64,000 nt of DNA from JALYQB01 sp035640155. Lineage in GTDB: Bacteria; Actinomycetota; Actinomycetes; Mycobacteriales; Pseudonocardiaceae. The stretch covers positions 1 to 64,000 of the forward strand of contig DASQWR010000223.1 of NCBI GenBank assembly GCA_035640155.1, read 5' to 3'. The notes under the pieces are model-generated. The model saw nothing but the letters and a program-made list of their open reading frames with translations. It made no database searches and was not told the origin of the DNA. Positions 62,790 through 64,000 of the stretch are shown one piece after another (position 1 is the stretch's first letter; every line of letters begins with the position of its first letter). The position numbers and the translations under genes are program-made.

Positions 62790-63319
62790 GCCCCACCTCC
62801 TCGACGAACCGCGGCGGCGAGCCGCGCCCGCGCGAGGCGGGCCTCCATCGGCGCCCGCCACAGGTGACACACCGCCAGCGCCAGCGCGTCCGCGGCATCG
62901 GCCGGGCGCGGCACCGCGGGCAGCGCGAGCAGCCGGGTCACCATCACCGTCACCTGGGCCTTGCCGGCCCGGCCGGAGCCAGTGACCGCGGCCTTGACCT
63001 CGCTGGGCGTGTGGAACGCGACCGGGATCCCGCGCCGGGTCGCCAGCAGCGCCACCACGCCCCCGACCTGCGCGGTGCCCATAGCCGAGCGCACGTTGTG
63101 CTGACTGAAAACCCGCTCCACGGCGACGACGTCGGGGGCGTGCTCATCCAACCAGCCCTCGACGGTGTCCGCGAGTGTGCTCAACCGGGGCCCCAGCTCG
63201 ACGTCCGGCGACGTGCGCACAACGGCCACGGCAACGCAGCTCACCATGCGCCCGGCACCGCCGTCGACCACGCCGAGCCCGCAGCGTGTCAGCCCGGGGT
63301 CCACGCCCAGCACCCGCAC
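62786..63319 (-). CDS. ruvC: Holliday junction resolvase RuvC
   Basis: 177-aa RNase H-fold nuclease that resolves junctions. Catalytic acids are seen in VLGVDPGLTRCGLG (Asp7), VVAVERVFSQHN (Glu) and DAADALALAVCH (Asp). GTG 63319 has GGAGG upstream. First gene of ruvC-ruvA-ruvB. No LexA-like box was recognised in the 108-bp gap to yebC, which instead has a short tandem repeat (ctggtgaaacccc at 63401 and 63415). Confidence 0.96.
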   Translation of the reverse strand: MRVLGVDPGLTRCGLGVVDGGAGRMVSCVAVAVVRTSPDVELGPRLSTLADTVEGWLDEHAPDVVAVERVFSQHNVRSAMGTAQVGGVVALLATRRGIPVAFHTPSEVKAAVTGSGRAGKAQVTVMVTRLLALPAVPRPADAADALALAVCHLWRAPMEARLARARLAAAVRRGGGA

Positions 63320-63427
63320 CGGCCACCTCCTCCGTGACGAACAGGCGTTCGAGCCGGAGGCTACCCGGGAGCCGGGCGAGGACCGCGACGACGCGCGGGT
63401 CTGGTGAAACCCCCCTGGTGAAACCCC

Positions 63428-64000
63428 TCAGCCCACCTCGGCCATCACCTCGTCGGTGACGTCGAAGTTCGCGTAGACGTTCTGCACGTCGTCGCAGTCC
63501 TCCAGCGCGTCGATCAGCTTGAACACCTTGCGGGCGCCCTCCGCGTCCAGCGGGGTACTCGCCGAGGGTAGGAAGCTGACGTCGGCGGAGTCGTAGTCGA
63601 TACCGGCGTGCTGCAGCGCGGAACGGACCGCGACCAGGTCGGTGGCCTCGGAGACCACCTCGAAGGACTCGCCGAGGTCGTTGACCTCCTCGGCTCCGGC
63701 GTCGAGCACCGCGTCGACCACGGCATCCTCGGTAACCGTGGTGTGCTGCGCCTTGGGCAGCAGCACCACACCCTTGCGGGTGAACAGGAACGACACCGAT
63801 CCGGCGTCGGCCATCGAACCGCCGTTGCGGGTCATCGCGGTCCGCACCTCACCCGCGGCGCGGTTGCGGTTGTCGGTCAGGCACTCGACGAGGATCGCCG
63901 TCCCGCCCGGGCCGTAGCCCTCGTACATGATCGTCTGATACTCGGCTCCACCGGCGTCGGCGCCCGACCCGCGCTTGACCGCGCGGTCGATGTTGTCCCC
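63428..64000 (-). CDS. yebC: YebC/PmpR-family transcriptional regulator (N-terminus outside window)
   Basis: The frame is open to the window edge; the missing N-terminus lies upstream on the minus strand. The visible part reads DNIDRAVKRGSG, YEGYGPGGTAILVECLTDNRNR, GSVSFLFTRKGVVLLPK and the C-terminal ferredoxin-like domain ending DDVQNVYANFDV. YebC proteins were named as regulators, and recent work also links them to ribosome stalling at proline. ruvC next to yebC is the widespread order. Confidence 0.95.
   Translation of the reverse strand, partial: GDNIDRAVKRGSGADAGGAEYQTIMYEGYGPGGTAILVECLTDNRNRAAGEVRTAMTRNGGSMADAGSVSFLFTRKGVVLLPKAQHTTVTEDAVVDAVLDAGAEEVNDLGESFEVVSEATDLVAVRSALQHAGIDYDSADVSFLPSASTPLDAEGARKVFKLIDALEDCDDVQNVYANFDVTDEVMAEVG

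Overview
The window is high-GC DNA with dense, short-spaced genes, many GTG starts and 4-bp ATGA/GTGA gene overlaps. Together with bldD, mihF, the actinobacterial aro-pepQ-efp-nusB order, a relA-secF-secD-yajC-ruvB-ruvA-ruvC-yebC block and DUF5753 XRE regulators, this points to a filamentous-lineage actinobacterium, most likely Pseudonocardiales (Pseudonocardiaceae-like). The assignment is by gene content and order only. No tRNA, rRNA or CRISPR array was recognised.

Layout. (1) 1-12.9 kb, all minus strand: priA (partial), metK, coaBC, rpoZ, gmk, mihF, then the pyrimidine operon pyrR-pyrB-pyrC-carA-carB-pyrF, transcribed in that order and translationally coupled throughout. A PyrR-type RNA hairpin sits at the pyrR ribosome-binding site. 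(2) 12.9-17.7 kb: bldD (plus strand), then nusB, efp, pepQ, aroQ, aroB, aroK (minus strand). (3) 17.8-24.6 kb: the shikimate/type IV peptidase locus (aroK...aroC, prepilin peptidase...aroE) is split by two accessory insertions. One holds a four-TM protein and a hemerythrin with a SigB-like promoter, and carries a 30-bp copy of aroC sequence. The other is an XRE/DUF6879 cassette containing an amber-interrupted gene, followed by a transposase remnant. (4) 24.6-33.7 kb: aroE, mltG, ruvX, alaS, DUF6167, DUF948, a phosphotransferase-like kinase and aspS. (5) 34-38.8 kb: a complete urea ABC transporter urtABCDE behind GlnR-like boxes. (6) 39-42.9 kb: a radical SAM gene with a LAGLIDADG intein in its Fe-S motif, an SMR transporter and a YibE/F membrane protein. 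(7) 42.9-49 kb: an accessory island with a truncated gene, a membrane-anchored ligand-binding protein paired with a large P-loop NTPase, and a two-component system whose response regulator is frameshifted. (8) 49-64 kb: metallo-beta-lactamase-fold hydrolase, membrane-anchored cyclophilin, vanadium haloperoxidase, DoxX-like protein, relA, a membrane pseudokinase, secF/secD/yajC, ruvB/ruvA/ruvC and the start-truncated (window edge) yebC.

How it fits together. Most genes are housekeeping: SAM and CoA synthesis, de novo UMP synthesis, chorismate synthesis, aminoacyl-tRNA synthesis, protein export, Holliday-junction processing and the stringent response. Urea uptake fits nitrogen limitation under GlnR. 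The best candidates for undescribed biology are the receptor/NTPase pair at 43.1-46.8 kb, the XRE/DUF6879 cassette with a tandemly duplicated small protein, the shikimate kinase homologue that lacks two substrate-binding arginines, and the pseudokinase between relA and secF. Three lesions (amber codon at 22529, +1 T at 48457-48459, truncated ORF after yibE) need read-level confirmation.
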